DNA of 64,000 bases, taken from assembly GCF_915403165.1 (NCBI RefSeq), contig NZ_OU659204.1, positions 2,480,001-2,544,000 on the forward strand. The letters run 5' to 3'. This document shows, piece by piece, positions 46,877 to 55,831 of this stretch. This DNA is from Providencia alcalifaciens. Its GTDB lineage: Bacteria > Pseudomonadota > Gammaproteobacteria > Enterobacterales > Enterobacteriaceae. The position numbers and the translations under genes were made by a program. The notes beneath the pieces were generated by a model, which saw nothing but the letters and a program-made list of their open reading frames with translations, did no database searches and was not told the origin of the DNA. The number at the start of each line of letters is the position of its first letter. The stretch's first letter is position 1.

Positions 46877-48010
46877 ATGACAGTAAAATTTGATTTAATT
46901 AACACGATTCTTCACCTGACACCAGACTCGGAATTAGCAAAAAAACGCGCAGAAAGACCCGTTGCAACAGAAAATACTCAAGCCGCTTTTGAGACTATTT
47001 TTTCTGTGCCATCTCAAGTATTGCCTCTAAATGTAAAATATTATTTTGCGCTTTCCGTGGCAAAAATTACTGGTTCAATGTTACTCGCACAATATTATGC
47101 TGAATTATTATCATCACAATCCATCGTCGAAATAACACCTGACATTACGCTTGCTGAAAAATATTTGCGGATATTAACCAGCAATCCAAATCAAGCGGAT
47201 TACGCTTTAACGCAACAATTTATCCAGCAAGGATGGTCTGAGTCCGATATTATTTTATTGGCTCAGTTAATTACCTTTGTGACTTATCAATCTCGCTTAG
47301 TCTCTGGCTTGGAATTATTAATTGGACAAAATCCGATTTCAGATAATAAATCAAACCAATATTTTCCAATTACCGCAGGAAATTGGCGTCACGCAACGAC
47401 AACACATTTAGGACAACCATCACCAACCGCCTTTACACAACAGCAATTAGGTTGGGAATCTTGGTTATCTGCGCGAGATGTAAATTCGTTAAGTGATGAT
47501 GAAACTCAAACTCTGAAAAAGCATGGACAATTGAGTTCTGAGTATTTCCTTTTGTTAGCTCATCAAAGTGAAGTTTTAGCACTACGTACACAGATAGACC
47601 GCGGTATTTTTTATACCTCAGGTGGGCTACCTCGTTGGGAAAGAGAGTTTGCTGCCGCTGCGGTCAGTAAAGTGAATGGCTGCATTTATTGCGCCTCAGT
47701 TCATGCACGCAAAGCTAGCCAGTATGCAAAAGAACATTTCGGTGATGTCGAGAAACTGTTAGCGACTCCCGCAGGAAATGTGCTTGCTGAAGGCTATGAG
47801 CCGAGGCTTTTAGCTGCCGTATCTCTTGTTGCTTCGCTCTCCGCTACGCCTATTCAAGCCTCCGTTGAGCAAATCGATCAACTGCGTTCATTAGGGGTTA
47901 CGGAGCTAGAGTTACTCGATTTAATTCAATCCAGTGCTTTTTTCTCATGGGCTAATCGCTTGATGCTGACATTGGGAGAACCGTTTGAACTCCCTGAACA
48001 TAAGGAGTAA
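46877..48010 (+). CDS. Two-domain CMD/AhpD-like peroxidase-related protein
   Basis: The 377-residue protein consists of two related all-helical halves. The C-terminal half (about 180-370) has the AhpD redox motif in KVNGCIYCASVHARKASQ (C-x-x-C...H near residues 275-283), preceded by PRWEREFAAAAVS. The N-terminal half (about 20-150) has the same helical plan (PLNVKYYFALSVAKITGSMLLAQYY) but no CxxC. I recall the halves as separate proteins (Avi_7170- and Avi_7169-type CMD families) near monooxygenase/ABC loci in other bacteria; here they appear fused. It probably handles a peroxide or acts as reductant for the adjacent flavoenzyme. It heads a four-gene operon. Confidence 0.75.
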   Translation: MTVKFDLINTILHLTPDSELAKKRAERPVATENTQAAFETIFSVPSQVLPLNVKYYFALSVAKITGSMLLAQYYAELLSSQSIVEITPDITLAEKYLRILTSNPNQADYALTQQFIQQGWSESDIILLAQLITFVTYQSRLVSGLELLIGQNPISDNKSNQYFPITAGNWRHATTTHLGQPSPTAFTQQQLGWESWLSARDVNSLSDDETQTLKKHGQLSSEYFLLLAHQSEVLALRTQIDRGIFYTSGGLPRWEREFAAAAVSKVNGCIYCASVHARKASQYAKEHFGDVEKLLATPAGNVLAEGYEPRLLAAVSLVASLSATPIQASVEQIDQLRSLGVTELELLDLIQSSAFFSWANRLMLTLGEPFELPEHKE

Positions 48011-48014
48011 TACC

Positions 48015-49475
48015 ATGGATAAGGTCATTGGATTAGCCGCTCTCGAGGCGCAAATAAATCAGGATCTGCAGTACCTTAATTTGCCGATTGGCTCATGGTC
48101 TCTGTCAGATGAAGATCTTGATAAGCAAAAGATTAATGTCGCCATTATTGGTGCGGGCATGTCGGGAATTACTGCATCCTTTGCCCTAAAATTACGAGGC
48201 GTTAACGCCATCGTTTTTGACCAAGCACCTTCCGGCAAAGAAGGCCCTTGGCAAACACCAGCCTTGATGGAAACCTTGCGGTCACCTAAACAGGTTGTTG
48301 GCCCTGCTCTCGCCTCCCCCTCTTTAACATTCCAAGCATGGTTTAAAGCTCAATTTGGTGATGATGCGTGGGAAAATCTCGATAAAATTCCACGCTTACA
48401 ATGGGGGGAGTACCTACAATGGTTTAAAACCATGACGGCCCCCACGCTGCTGAATCAGCATCAATTAGTCGATGTTAAATTAATCCCTCAAGGTCGTGAG
48501 TTAACGTTTGAGACTCCCAATGGGCAGGTCTCTTTTGTCGCTCAGCATGTTGTGATTGCAACCGGCATGGAATCATTTAGCGAGCCTAATATCCCAGAAT
48601 TTATGGATAAAATTCCAACCCAATACTGGGAGCATTCATATGCGGGTAGCAACTATGAGCGATTTAACGGACTCGATATTGGTGTTGTGGGCTACAGTGC
48701 AGGTGCGATGGACAGTTCAGCCACTGCATTAGAACATGGTGCTAAGTCTGTTGAGTTATTGATCCGAGCAAAAGAGATGCCTCGAGTAAACCGAGGAAAA
48801 GTTGCTGGAAGTGCCGGTTTTACCAATGCCTATGGGTATTTTACCGATGCACAAAAATGGCATTATGCCGACTATGTTTTGAAAGCGAAAACCCCTGCCC
48901 CTCATGGCAGTACACTGCGTGTTTCTCACCATACTCATGCTTATTTTAACTTCAATACGCAAGTCAATGATGTCACCGTCAAAGAAGATAAATTGCAAGT
49001 TTCTACCACCCAAGGGGATTTCTCTTTTGATTACCTCATTTTAGCGACAGGCTATCGACTGAATTGGCAGAAACATAGCGCATTTCATCGCTTGGCACCG
49101 TTTATTAAAACGTGGAGAGATGTTTATACCCCCCCTAAAGGTGAAGAAAATGATGAACTTGCCACGCATCCCTATCTTGGTAAACACTTTGAATTACAAG
49201 CAAAAGCAGGTTATGAGTTTCCGTTTATTGATCACTTTTATTGCTTCAATTTAAGTGCCTCTCTCAGTATGGGGCCCGTAATTGGTCTGATCCCAGGCAC
49301 TAATACTGGGGCTGAGCGCTTAGCGGATCATATTGCCGCTAAATTGTATCTGGCCCATCGGCAGCAGCACCTTGAGTTGGTTAAAACCAGTACAGAGAAT
49401 GAATTATTAGGTGATGAATGGCAACCTGCCTTGCCCCCCGCTCAGCGCGTACAACTGATTGAAAATGTGGAGTAA
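48015..49475 (+). CDS. FMO-like flavin-dependent monooxygenase
   Basis: The 486-residue protein has an FAD Rossmann motif NVAIIGAGMSGITASFALKL near residue 24 and a second dinucleotide (NADPH) motif DIGVVGYSAGAMDSSATALEHG near residue 220. The region between carries IPTQYWEHSYAGSNYERF, comparable to the FMO fingerprint with its conserved His-Ser. FDYLILATGYRLNW near residue 340 is the typical ATGY element. ATG 48015 has AAGGAG at 7 nt and follows the CMD gene by 4 bp. Substrate unknown; such enzymes oxygenate N or S atoms or perform Baeyer-Villiger reactions. Coupling with a MetQ-type importer suggests a sulfur- or nitrogen-containing compound. Confidence 0.82.
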   Translation: MDKVIGLAALEAQINQDLQYLNLPIGSWSLSDEDLDKQKINVAIIGAGMSGITASFALKLRGVNAIVFDQAPSGKEGPWQTPALMETLRSPKQVVGPALASPSLTFQAWFKAQFGDDAWENLDKIPRLQWGEYLQWFKTMTAPTLLNQHQLVDVKLIPQGRELTFETPNGQVSFVAQHVVIATGMESFSEPNIPEFMDKIPTQYWEHSYAGSNYERFNGLDIGVVGYSAGAMDSSATALEHGAKSVELLIRAKEMPRVNRGKVAGSAGFTNAYGYFTDAQKWHYADYVLKAKTPAPHGSTLRVSHHTHAYFNFNTQVNDVTVKEDKLQVSTTQGDFSFDYLILATGYRLNWQKHSAFHRLAPFIKTWRDVYTPPKGEENDELATHPYLGKHFELQAKAGYEFPFIDHFYCFNLSASLSMGPVIGLIPGTNTGAERLADHIAAKLYLAHRQQHLELVKTSTENELLGDEWQPALPPAQRVQLIENVE

Positions 49476-49478
49476 AGG

Positions 49479-50492
49479 ATGATTGAATTTAACAATGTCC
49501 AAAAGATCTATGAAAAAAATGGGCAGTCCTTAGTCGCTCTACAAGATATTAATTTGCATATCAATAAAGGTGATATTTTTGGTTTTATTGGTTATAGCGG
49601 TGCAGGTAAAAGCTCCCTCATCCGCTTAGTTAATCAATTAGAAAAGCCAACCAGTGGCTCCATCAAGGTCAATCAGCACAATTTGGCGGAGCATACCCCA
49701 TCACAAATACGGGCACATAAAAAAAGCATCGGAATGATTTTCCAGCATTTCAATTTGTTGGAAACGAAGACCGTCGAACAGAATGTTTCTATGCCTCTGG
49801 TTTTACTCGGCATTGATAAGCATGAAATTGCCCGTCGCGTAGATAACATTCTCGAATACGTTGAACTGAGTGATAAAAAACACCAATACCCTAACCAGCT
49901 TTCTGGTGGGCAAAAACAGCGAGTTGGAATAGCCAGAGCGTTAATTAATAACCCACAAATCTTGCTGTGTGATGAAGCAACCTCTGCATTGGATCCTCAA
50001 ACTACCGCCTCTATTTTGGCATTACTGCAAAAGATCAATCGGGAACAGAGAATTACCATTTTATTGGTCACACATGAAATGGAGGTCATTGAGCAGATTT
50101 GTCATCGTGTCGCAGTCATGGAATCCGGTCGCATTGTTGAAGAAGGCACAGTGCTTGATATTTTTGCCAATCCTCAACATTCAACCACGCAAAAATTTGT
50201 GGGTACTGTGCTCAATGAAAAAATTCCTGACCGTGTACTTCATCAGCTTGAACATCAAGAGGATGTCTATCGATTAGAGTTTTTAGGCAAATCGGCACAA
50301 GAGCCCGTGGTGAATGAGCTTATCATCAAGAATATTATTAAAATCAATATCCTGTTTGCCAACATGAAAGAGATCAATGGCGTCGTTTTGGGCAGTATGT
50401 TTGTTCAAATGTTAGGAGATAAGCAACATATTGATGAAGCCATAACCTATTTACGCCATCGTGGCGTTGCAGTGAATAAGGGAACAGTATGA
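49479..50492 (+). CDS. MetN-type ABC transporter ATP-binding protein
   Basis: The 337-residue ATPase has Walker A GYSGAGKSSLIR near residue 39, Q-loop IGMIFQHFNLLETKTV, signature LSGGQKQRVGIARAL near residue 140, Walker B ILLCDEATSALDP and the switch His in LLVTHEME. The C-terminal ~90 residues form the NIL regulatory domain of MetN proteins, which senses the substrate in E. coli. The start is 3 bp after the FMO gene and the stop overlaps metI by 4 bp. It powers the importer with the downstream permease and the MetQ-like lipoprotein. This seems to be a paralogue rather than the housekeeping methionine transporter. Confidence 0.9.
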   Translation: MIEFNNVQKIYEKNGQSLVALQDINLHINKGDIFGFIGYSGAGKSSLIRLVNQLEKPTSGSIKVNQHNLAEHTPSQIRAHKKSIGMIFQHFNLLETKTVEQNVSMPLVLLGIDKHEIARRVDNILEYVELSDKKHQYPNQLSGGQKQRVGIARALINNPQILLCDEATSALDPQTTASILALLQKINREQRITILLVTHEMEVIEQICHRVAVMESGRIVEEGTVLDIFANPQHSTTQKFVGTVLNEKIPDRVLHQLEHQEDVYRLEFLGKSAQEPVVNELIIKNIIKINILFANMKEINGVVLGSMFVQMLGDKQHIDEAITYLRHRGVAVNKGTV

Positions 50493-51157
50493 GTGAGTTT
50501 TTTGAAACAGCACTGACAAGTAAACAATTTTTATTGGCCATGTCAGAAACATTCACTATGGTGAGTATTGCGCTTGTCCTAGGCTCGCTATTTGGGATCT
50601 TATTGGGAATTTTATTAGTCATTACTCGCCCAGAAGGGATTTGGGAAAATAAACGCATTTATCGCGTGATTAACCCTATTATTAATATATTCCGTTCATT
50701 ACCTTTTATTATTTTATTAGTGGCTATAATCCCACTAACGCGCTTTGTAGTGGGCACATCTATTGGTACCACCGCGGCAATTGTGCCATTAGTCATTTAT
50801 ATTGCGCCTTATACGGCAAGATTGGTCGAAAATTCATTGCTCAGTGTCCATTCAGGAATTATTGAAGCCGCCGATGCAATGGGGGCGACCAACTGGCAAA
50901 TTGTTTGGCACTTTATTTTACCGGAAGCGAAGTCGTCATTAATTTTAAGCTTAACGGCTGCCAGTATAACGCTAGTTGGAGCAACAGCGATGGCTGGTGC
51001 AGTTGGCGGCGGAGGTGTTGGTGACCTTGCGTTAAATTACGGCTATCAACGCTTTGATAATGTTGCTATGGCAATTACGGTTGTGACCTTGGTGATTATA
51101 GTGCAAGGAATACAGTTTATTGGTGACACTTTGGCAAGAAAGGCGCGCTTTCACTAG
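50489..51157 (+). CDS. MetI-type ABC transporter permease
   Basis: The 222-residue inner-membrane permease has five or six helices and the EAA coupling loop IIEAADAMGATNWQIVWHFILPEA near residue 130 (in parts). It also has the family segments PFIILLVAIIPLTRFVVGTSIG and GAVGGGGVGDLALNYGYQRF. It overlaps metN by ATGA and ends the operon. It forms the homodimeric channel with two MetN-type ATPases; the MetQ-like lipoprotein is encoded divergently. Confidence 0.92.
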   Translation: MSEFFETALTSKQFLLAMSETFTMVSIALVLGSLFGILLGILLVITRPEGIWENKRIYRVINPIINIFRSLPFIILLVAIIPLTRFVVGTSIGTTAAIVPLVIYIAPYTARLVENSLLSVHSGIIEAADAMGATNWQIVWHFILPEAKSSLILSLTAASITLVGATAMAGAVGGGGVGDLALNYGYQRFDNVAMAITVVTLVIIVQGIQFIGDTLARKARFH

Positions 51158-51164
51158 TTAATAT

Positions 51165-51193
51165 AAAGTCGATGAAATATCTTCATCGACTTT
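51165..51193 (+). terminator. Terminator of the CMD-FMO-MetNI operon
   Basis: A perfect 12-bp stem AAAGTCGATGAA / TTCATCGACTTT with a 5-nt loop lies 7 bp after the metI stop and is followed by TATTGATTTC. The remaining 330 bp before the antiporter gene are AT-rich with no other clear signal. Confidence 0.8.
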
Positions 51194-51525
51194 TATTGAT
51201 TTCTCATACAATTACCCACCCCCTTTCCCTTTTCAATTCCACCGCAAAAAATATTTACACATAAAAAAGTAGCTTTTAACTCGAGTTTAATAAAAAAACA
51301 GGCTATTTTTAAAAATTAAATTTTAAAAAGTGCAGTAAAATACCAATATATTTCAAATGATTCATATATAATCATAATAATATACATCATAATGTTTATT
51401 TGGCCTCTTGGGACTGAAAACACTATCAAATGTATATTTTAGTCACTTTGATAACATCTTTAGCTACCTCGCGCGCTTTACGATGCATCGTCAGCGTTTT
51501 ATTCACCTCTAACTGAAAACTGATT

Positions 51526-53253
51526 ATGCCGACTATCGAACAACTTATATTGCTTTCATCCATATTGATTTTACTCGGTATTTTTTCGAGTAAATTGTCA
51601 GCAAGGCTTGGTTTGCCTATGCTGGTTATGTTTCTCTTTATTGGCATGCTGGCAGGTGAGGATGGCTTAGGGAAAATTACCTTTGATAACGTCAATGTTT
51701 CTTATGCTGTCGGCTCTCTCGCCCTTGCTCTAATCCTTTTTGATGGTGGACTACAAACCTCAGTAAAATCCATTAAGTTAGTCTGGAAACCTGCGTTCAC
51801 CTTAGCTACCGTTGGTGTTTTGATTACTGCGGGTATCACAGGGTTAGCCGCCGCCTATATTTTAGGTATTCCACTTCTTGAAGGGTTACTTTTAGGAGCC
51901 ATTGTTGGCTCAACTGATGCCGCCGCCGTATTTTCACTGCTACGCAATGCAGGCATTTACCTAAACGAGCGTTTACAGGCGACTTTAGAAATAGAGAGTG
52001 CAACTAACGACCCGATGGCCATATTTTTAACCGTTGGGCTGCTGCAACTACTAATGAATCCACAAGCCTCCGGTGGTGAATTGGCTTTATTATTTGTTAG
52101 CCAAATGGGAATCGGTGCTGCAGTTGGGATCGGTGTTGGTTGGATTTCAATAAAGATCATCAACAAAATTAAGTTACTCGCTGCGGGTCTTTATCCCGTT
52201 TTAGTGGCAGCCTGTGGTTTATTTTCATTCGGTGTCGCCAGTAATTTAGATGGTAGTGGCTTCTTATCTATTTTTGTCACGGGTGTGGTTATTGGTAATC
52301 ACTCATTTGTTTTCCAGCGCAATACCTTTTTATTCCATGATGGGCTGGCATGGTTAAGCCAAATCATCATGTTCGTTATGTTAGGTTTACTGGTTAACCC
52401 TAGCTCGCTGATTGAGGTATGGCAGGAAGGATTACTCATTGCGCTGGTATTAACCTTTGTAGCAAGACCACTCGCGGTTGTCCCTGTACTCAAACTATTT
52501 CGCTTTACACGAAATGAGATAGCTCTGATCTCTTGGGTGGGATTAAGAGGCTCTGTCCCGATTATTTTGGCTATTTTCCCATTTATTTTTGGATTACCGG
52601 GTGCCAACCTCATTTTTGATGTTGTCTTCTTCGTGGTTCTAATTTCTGCAACATTACAAGGTTCCACACTGCCTTACTTTGCCCGCAAGTTAAACCTTAT
52701 GCAGCCACCACCGCTTCTACCCGCAGCGACATTAGATATTACCGCCGTCGACCAGATTGATGCTGACTTAGTAGAATATACGCTGGGTGAGGACTGCTCT
52801 GCCGTAGGACGCCGATTGTCTCAATTAGCACTACCGGACCAAACAGTGATTGCGATGATCACCCGAGAAAAAAGTGTATTACCACCACGCGGGTCAACAA
52901 TCTTAATGGCGAATGATCATTTGTTTGTCGTACTAAAACCACAAAATCGCTTATTCCTAGAAAGATTATTCTCCGAACAAACTTCTTCGGAGCCAACCAT
53001 TATGGATCTACCTGAGTCGGGGTTAAGCTTAAAAGGCACAACGCGATTAAATGAAATTTATGAGTCGTATGGAATTTTGCTTGAAGTTGATTCTGATAAA
53101 ACACTCAATCAATTTATTCACGTCAATACTGAAAATGAACCCACTCAAGGGGATGTGGTTAAGATAGATAACATACAAATAAAAATTGATGAGATGATCG
53201 GCCCACGTATCGTTACCGTTATTTTAGAGCCAGTAAAAATCCAGCAGGAATAA
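51526..53253 (+). CDS. CPA1-family K+(Na+)/H+ antiporter, CvrA/NhaP2-like
   Basis: The 575-residue protein has 12-13 membrane helices in the first ~390 residues and a cytoplasmic C-terminal part with a TrkA-C-like domain (about 400-480: CSAVGRRLSQLALPDQTVIAMI, LMANDHLFVVLKP) and a CorC/HlyC-like tail. Membrane signatures are LPMLVMFLFIGMLAGEDGLG near residue 30, ILFDGGLQT near 75, VGSTDAAAVFSLLRN near 127 and IESATNDPMAIFL near 155, the last containing the ND motif of the ion site. The plan and the 575-residue length match E. coli CvrA (578), which exports K+ for protons. Whether K+ or Na+ is preferred here is not decidable. Confidence 0.87.
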   Translation: MPTIEQLILLSSILILLGIFSSKLSARLGLPMLVMFLFIGMLAGEDGLGKITFDNVNVSYAVGSLALALILFDGGLQTSVKSIKLVWKPAFTLATVGVLITAGITGLAAAYILGIPLLEGLLLGAIVGSTDAAAVFSLLRNAGIYLNERLQATLEIESATNDPMAIFLTVGLLQLLMNPQASGGELALLFVSQMGIGAAVGIGVGWISIKIINKIKLLAAGLYPVLVAACGLFSFGVASNLDGSGFLSIFVTGVVIGNHSFVFQRNTFLFHDGLAWLSQIIMFVMLGLLVNPSSLIEVWQEGLLIALVLTFVARPLAVVPVLKLFRFTRNEIALISWVGLRGSVPIILAIFPFIFGLPGANLIFDVVFFVVLISATLQGSTLPYFARKLNLMQPPPLLPAATLDITAVDQIDADLVEYTLGEDCSAVGRRLSQLALPDQTVIAMITREKSVLPPRGSTILMANDHLFVVLKPQNRLFLERLFSEQTSSEPTIMDLPESGLSLKGTTRLNEIYESYGILLEVDSDKTLNQFIHVNTENEPTQGDVVKIDNIQIKIDEMIGPRIVTVILEPVKIQQE

Positions 53254-53320
53254 TATGTTAAAAGTGGTGATAATCAATTTTCATTTTTCCAAGCTTATTT
53301 TCTAAATTTGATGTATAAAA

Positions 53321-53350
53321 AAAATAAAAGCCCTTAAGGGCTTTTATTTT
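53321..53350. terminator. Bidirectional terminator after the antiporter gene
   Basis: AAAATAAAAGCCC-TTAA-GGGCTTTTATTTT is a 13-bp perfect stem with a tetraloop. A and T runs on either side let it work for the antiporter (+) and the convergent regulator (-). Confidence 0.85.
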
Positions 53351-53496
53351 TATAAGTACGCTACATAAGAGAGAATTAATATATTCAATGACTTTTACTA
53401 ATTAACTTATGTTAATTAATTTACCGTTCTCATCTGAAACAACTTAATTACTGTACTTAATTTGTTTCATTATGAAACGCGTGCAAAGAATTAATA

Positions 53497-53790
53497 TTAT
53501 ACAAGAGAATAAAGCGAGTCGTTAAACCCTTTAGATTCTCTTTCCTCAGAGGCGTTCGTATCATCCTGGAGCACTTCACTGAAGAACTCTCCCATATTTA
53601 CGCCTAATACCTTTAATACGCGAACTAAACAATCGATATCAATACGATTCACACCTCGTTCATAACGAAATAGTTGTTGTTCACTGATGTCGATCTCTTT
53701 AGCTAATTGAAAAACTGTATAGCCTTGAGCTTTTCTTAAAGATTTAATTTTTTGTCCAACTGCACAAGCGACAGGATATTTTGTATTCAT
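53497..53790 (-). CDS. XRE-family regulator of the MrpJ (fimbrial/flagellar switch) type
   Basis: The protein has one helix-turn-helix at about residues 12-66: GQKIKSLRKAQGYTVFQLAKEIDISEQQLFRYERGVNRIDID in parts, then LVRVLKVLGVNMGEFF. This pattern and the ~98-residue size are those of MrpJ-like regulators that in Proteus end fimbrial operons and repress motility, and Providencia carries several. Here no fimbrial gene is near, so it is an orphan. ATG 53790 has GAG at 7-nt spacing; ATG 53796 is an alternative. It faces 1.4 kb of AT-rich non-coding DNA upstream, room for complex control. Confidence 0.75.
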   Translation of the reverse strand: MNTKYPVACAVGQKIKSLRKAQGYTVFQLAKEIDISEQQLFRYERGVNRIDIDCLVRVLKVLGVNMGEFFSEVLQDDTNASEERESKGFNDSLYSLV

Positions 53791-53796
53791 AAACAT

Positions 53797-55164
53797 TCTC
53801 GCTTCAATCTATATTAATTGAATAAAAATTAGCAGATATTTTCTGCCATTTTCATTGTTATTTTATATGTACTGTATAGTTCATTGATAAAAACATGGTG
53901 ATACATCCAACATCACTAAGAGAATGATATACTAGCCTTCTAATTAGTTTCAACTAGTCCAAAAATGACATTGCAACTATGTAACAAAATATTTTTCTCT
54001 ATACAAATAAGACGAGTTAGTGAATTGATCTTTATTTATCAATCACTTACGTAAATTAATAGCCAGTGAATATCACCTAGTAAACTCAGATGAAAGAGCA
54101 TATCACAAGATAATTCACTAAAAACCAATTACTTTCCCGTCAATAAATCCAAAAATAAAGGAAATAAACAGAATAATTTAACACTGTAACAAAGTTAATC
54201 GTTTCACGATAACATTGGTAGTTTTTTGAGTCAAAAACCATACTAAGTGAGCATTTTCTGTAAAAGAAAGTAAAAAATATATGTTTTACATATATAACTA
54301 TTTCGCAACACAAAACATCAATAACTTACATTTTCGAACCGCATGCTACAAATTAATTAAACACTATATTTTTAAAGTAACCTAGTGAATTTAATGCACC
54401 TACATATTCAACATAACAAAACATTAACGTTAAGGAAGTCGAACATTCACTTTACTTGATGAATATCACAAAAATATGAACATTACTGATTATCGATAAT
54501 CTTATTTTAATATTACAAATACATAAGCACTCGGAAATTATTGAATTTTAAGATTATCAAAACGCGAATAACTAGAATTATTCACCAATATACTACTTTG
54601 CAGATGTTCTTTTGTTGTAATATCAATGAAAGCTTTGTTTGTTATTTCTTTAACACCACCTAAGAATATTCTTAATAATTTATTTAATCCAAACCAACAT
54701 AAAGCTGTTCATATGGTATGACATAATTTAATTCCTACCATAGTTTTTAATAAAAATTCACTTTAGATAAAACTATAAATGCATTAATCCATTAGCATCA
54801 CCATTTAAGTGATTTCACCTACAGCATTGACATGCTTTATTTTTATTAACTAGATTTTGATTTAAAAAAAACTGAAGACCACGCAATACAAGGAAAAACC
54901 TCGTTGTCGTTTCATTTGATATATTAATTCATTAAAAATTCAAAAGTTTATATTAGTAATATAATGGTCAACATAGCGAAATATTAATTCTTAATGGGAA
55001 TAATATTTTATGGGTAACATGAATATTTAAGCAAAATAAACGAAGAATGCCAGTAAGAGGGGATAGTGAGATTTTATTGGATACAGTTCTGTACAAATTA
55101 ATTAAAATCAGTAATTTACGTTTTAAATTAAGAGTTTGAGATGTGTTTTTTGATAAGAATGAAG
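53797..55164. other. 1.37-kb AT-rich gene-poor region
   Basis: No frame with a ribosome site, RNA gene or known repeat was seen. The DNA is markedly richer in A and T than its neighbours, with many runs. It lies between an MrpJ-like gene and a tRNA array, a common site of gene gain and loss. Decayed foreign DNA or an H-NS-bound control region are both possible. Confidence 0.45.
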
Positions 55165-55240
55165 TGGTGGGCGATAGCGGGCTCGAACCACTGACCCCCT
55201 CCTTGTAAGGGAGGTGCTCTACCAACTGAGCTAATCGCCC
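55165..55240 (-). tRNA. tRNA-Val (anticodon TAC), copy 4 from the promoter side
   Basis: GGGCGAT acceptor arm, anticodon loop CTTACAA and encoded CCA are all present. It is identical to the other three Val copies over the mature tRNA. It lies beyond the broken tRNA-Lys and shares flanking bases (AATGAAG...ACTTCAT) with the copy at 55622, a sign of segmental duplication. Confidence 0.97.
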
Positions 55241-55261
55241 ACTTCATGACACTACTTTAGA

Positions 55262-55325
55262 TTGTGGGTCGTGCAGGATTTCTCGGCCTTTGGCCTCACC
55301 CTACGGGTCGAACCTGCAACCATCT
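55262..55325 (-). pseudogene. Broken tRNA-Lys: 3' half split by a 27-bp insertion
   Basis: Read on the minus strand, the T-arm and acceptor 3' strand of tRNA-Lys are present (GCAGGTTCGA ... AATCCTGCACGACCCA). The T-loop is interrupted by 27 bp (about 55281-55307) containing GGCCAAAGGCC. CCA is changed to CAA, and the D-arm, anticodon arm and 5' acceptor strand are missing. It cannot make a tRNA. Confidence 0.8.
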
Positions 55326-55384
55326 TGTTAGTCGCTAATGTTCACACCGAATAACCCAAACATCTTTCAAGTTACAGATTTTAA

Positions 55385-55460
55385 TGGTGGGTCGTGCAGG
55401 ATTCGAACCTGCGACCAATTGATTAAAAGTCAACTGCTCTACCAACTGAGCTAACGACCC
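55385..55460 (-). tRNA. tRNA-Lys (anticodon TTT)
   Basis: GGGTCGT acceptor stem, anticodon loop CTTTTAA, T-arm GCAGG-TTCGAAT-CCTGC and encoded CCA are intact. The mature sequence is identical to the copy at 55505. It is the fifth gene of the array. Confidence 0.97.
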
Positions 55461-55504
55461 ATATTCAAGTATCTGTACTGCTTGAATGATTTACTTCATT
55501 TAGA

Positions 55505-55580
55505 TGGTGGGTCGTGCAGGATTCGAACCTGCGACCAATTGATTAAAAGTCAACTGCTCTACCAACTGAGCTAACGACCC
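55505..55580 (-). tRNA. tRNA-Lys (anticodon TTT)
   Basis: Same mature sequence as the copy at 55385. It occupies the place of E. coli lysV after the three Val genes. Confidence 0.97.
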
Positions 55581-55621
55581 ATCTGTATTTCTGAATTGTT
55601 TTAATGCGAGAAGAAATGAAG

Positions 55622-55697
55622 TGGTGGGCGATAGCGGGCTCGAACCACTGACCCCCTCCTTGTAAGGGAGGTGCTCTACCAACTGAGCTAATCGCCC
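55622..55697 (-). tRNA. tRNA-Val (anticodon TAC)
   Basis: Third gene from the promoter, with full cloverleaf and encoded CCA; corresponds by position to E. coli valY. Confidence 0.97.
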
Positions 55698-55728
55698 ACT
55701 TCATAATAATCACATTGTCATAAATAAT

Positions 55729-55804
55729 TGGTGGGCGATAGCGGGCTCGAACCACTGACCCCCTCCTTGTAAGGGAGGTGCTCTACCAACTGAGCTAATC
55801 GCCC
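55729..55804 (-). tRNA. tRNA-Val (anticodon TAC)
   Basis: Second gene from the promoter, with full cloverleaf and encoded CCA; corresponds by position to E. coli valX. Confidence 0.97.
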
Positions 55805-55831
55805 AATCATTTATGTTTTCATCGTCAACGG

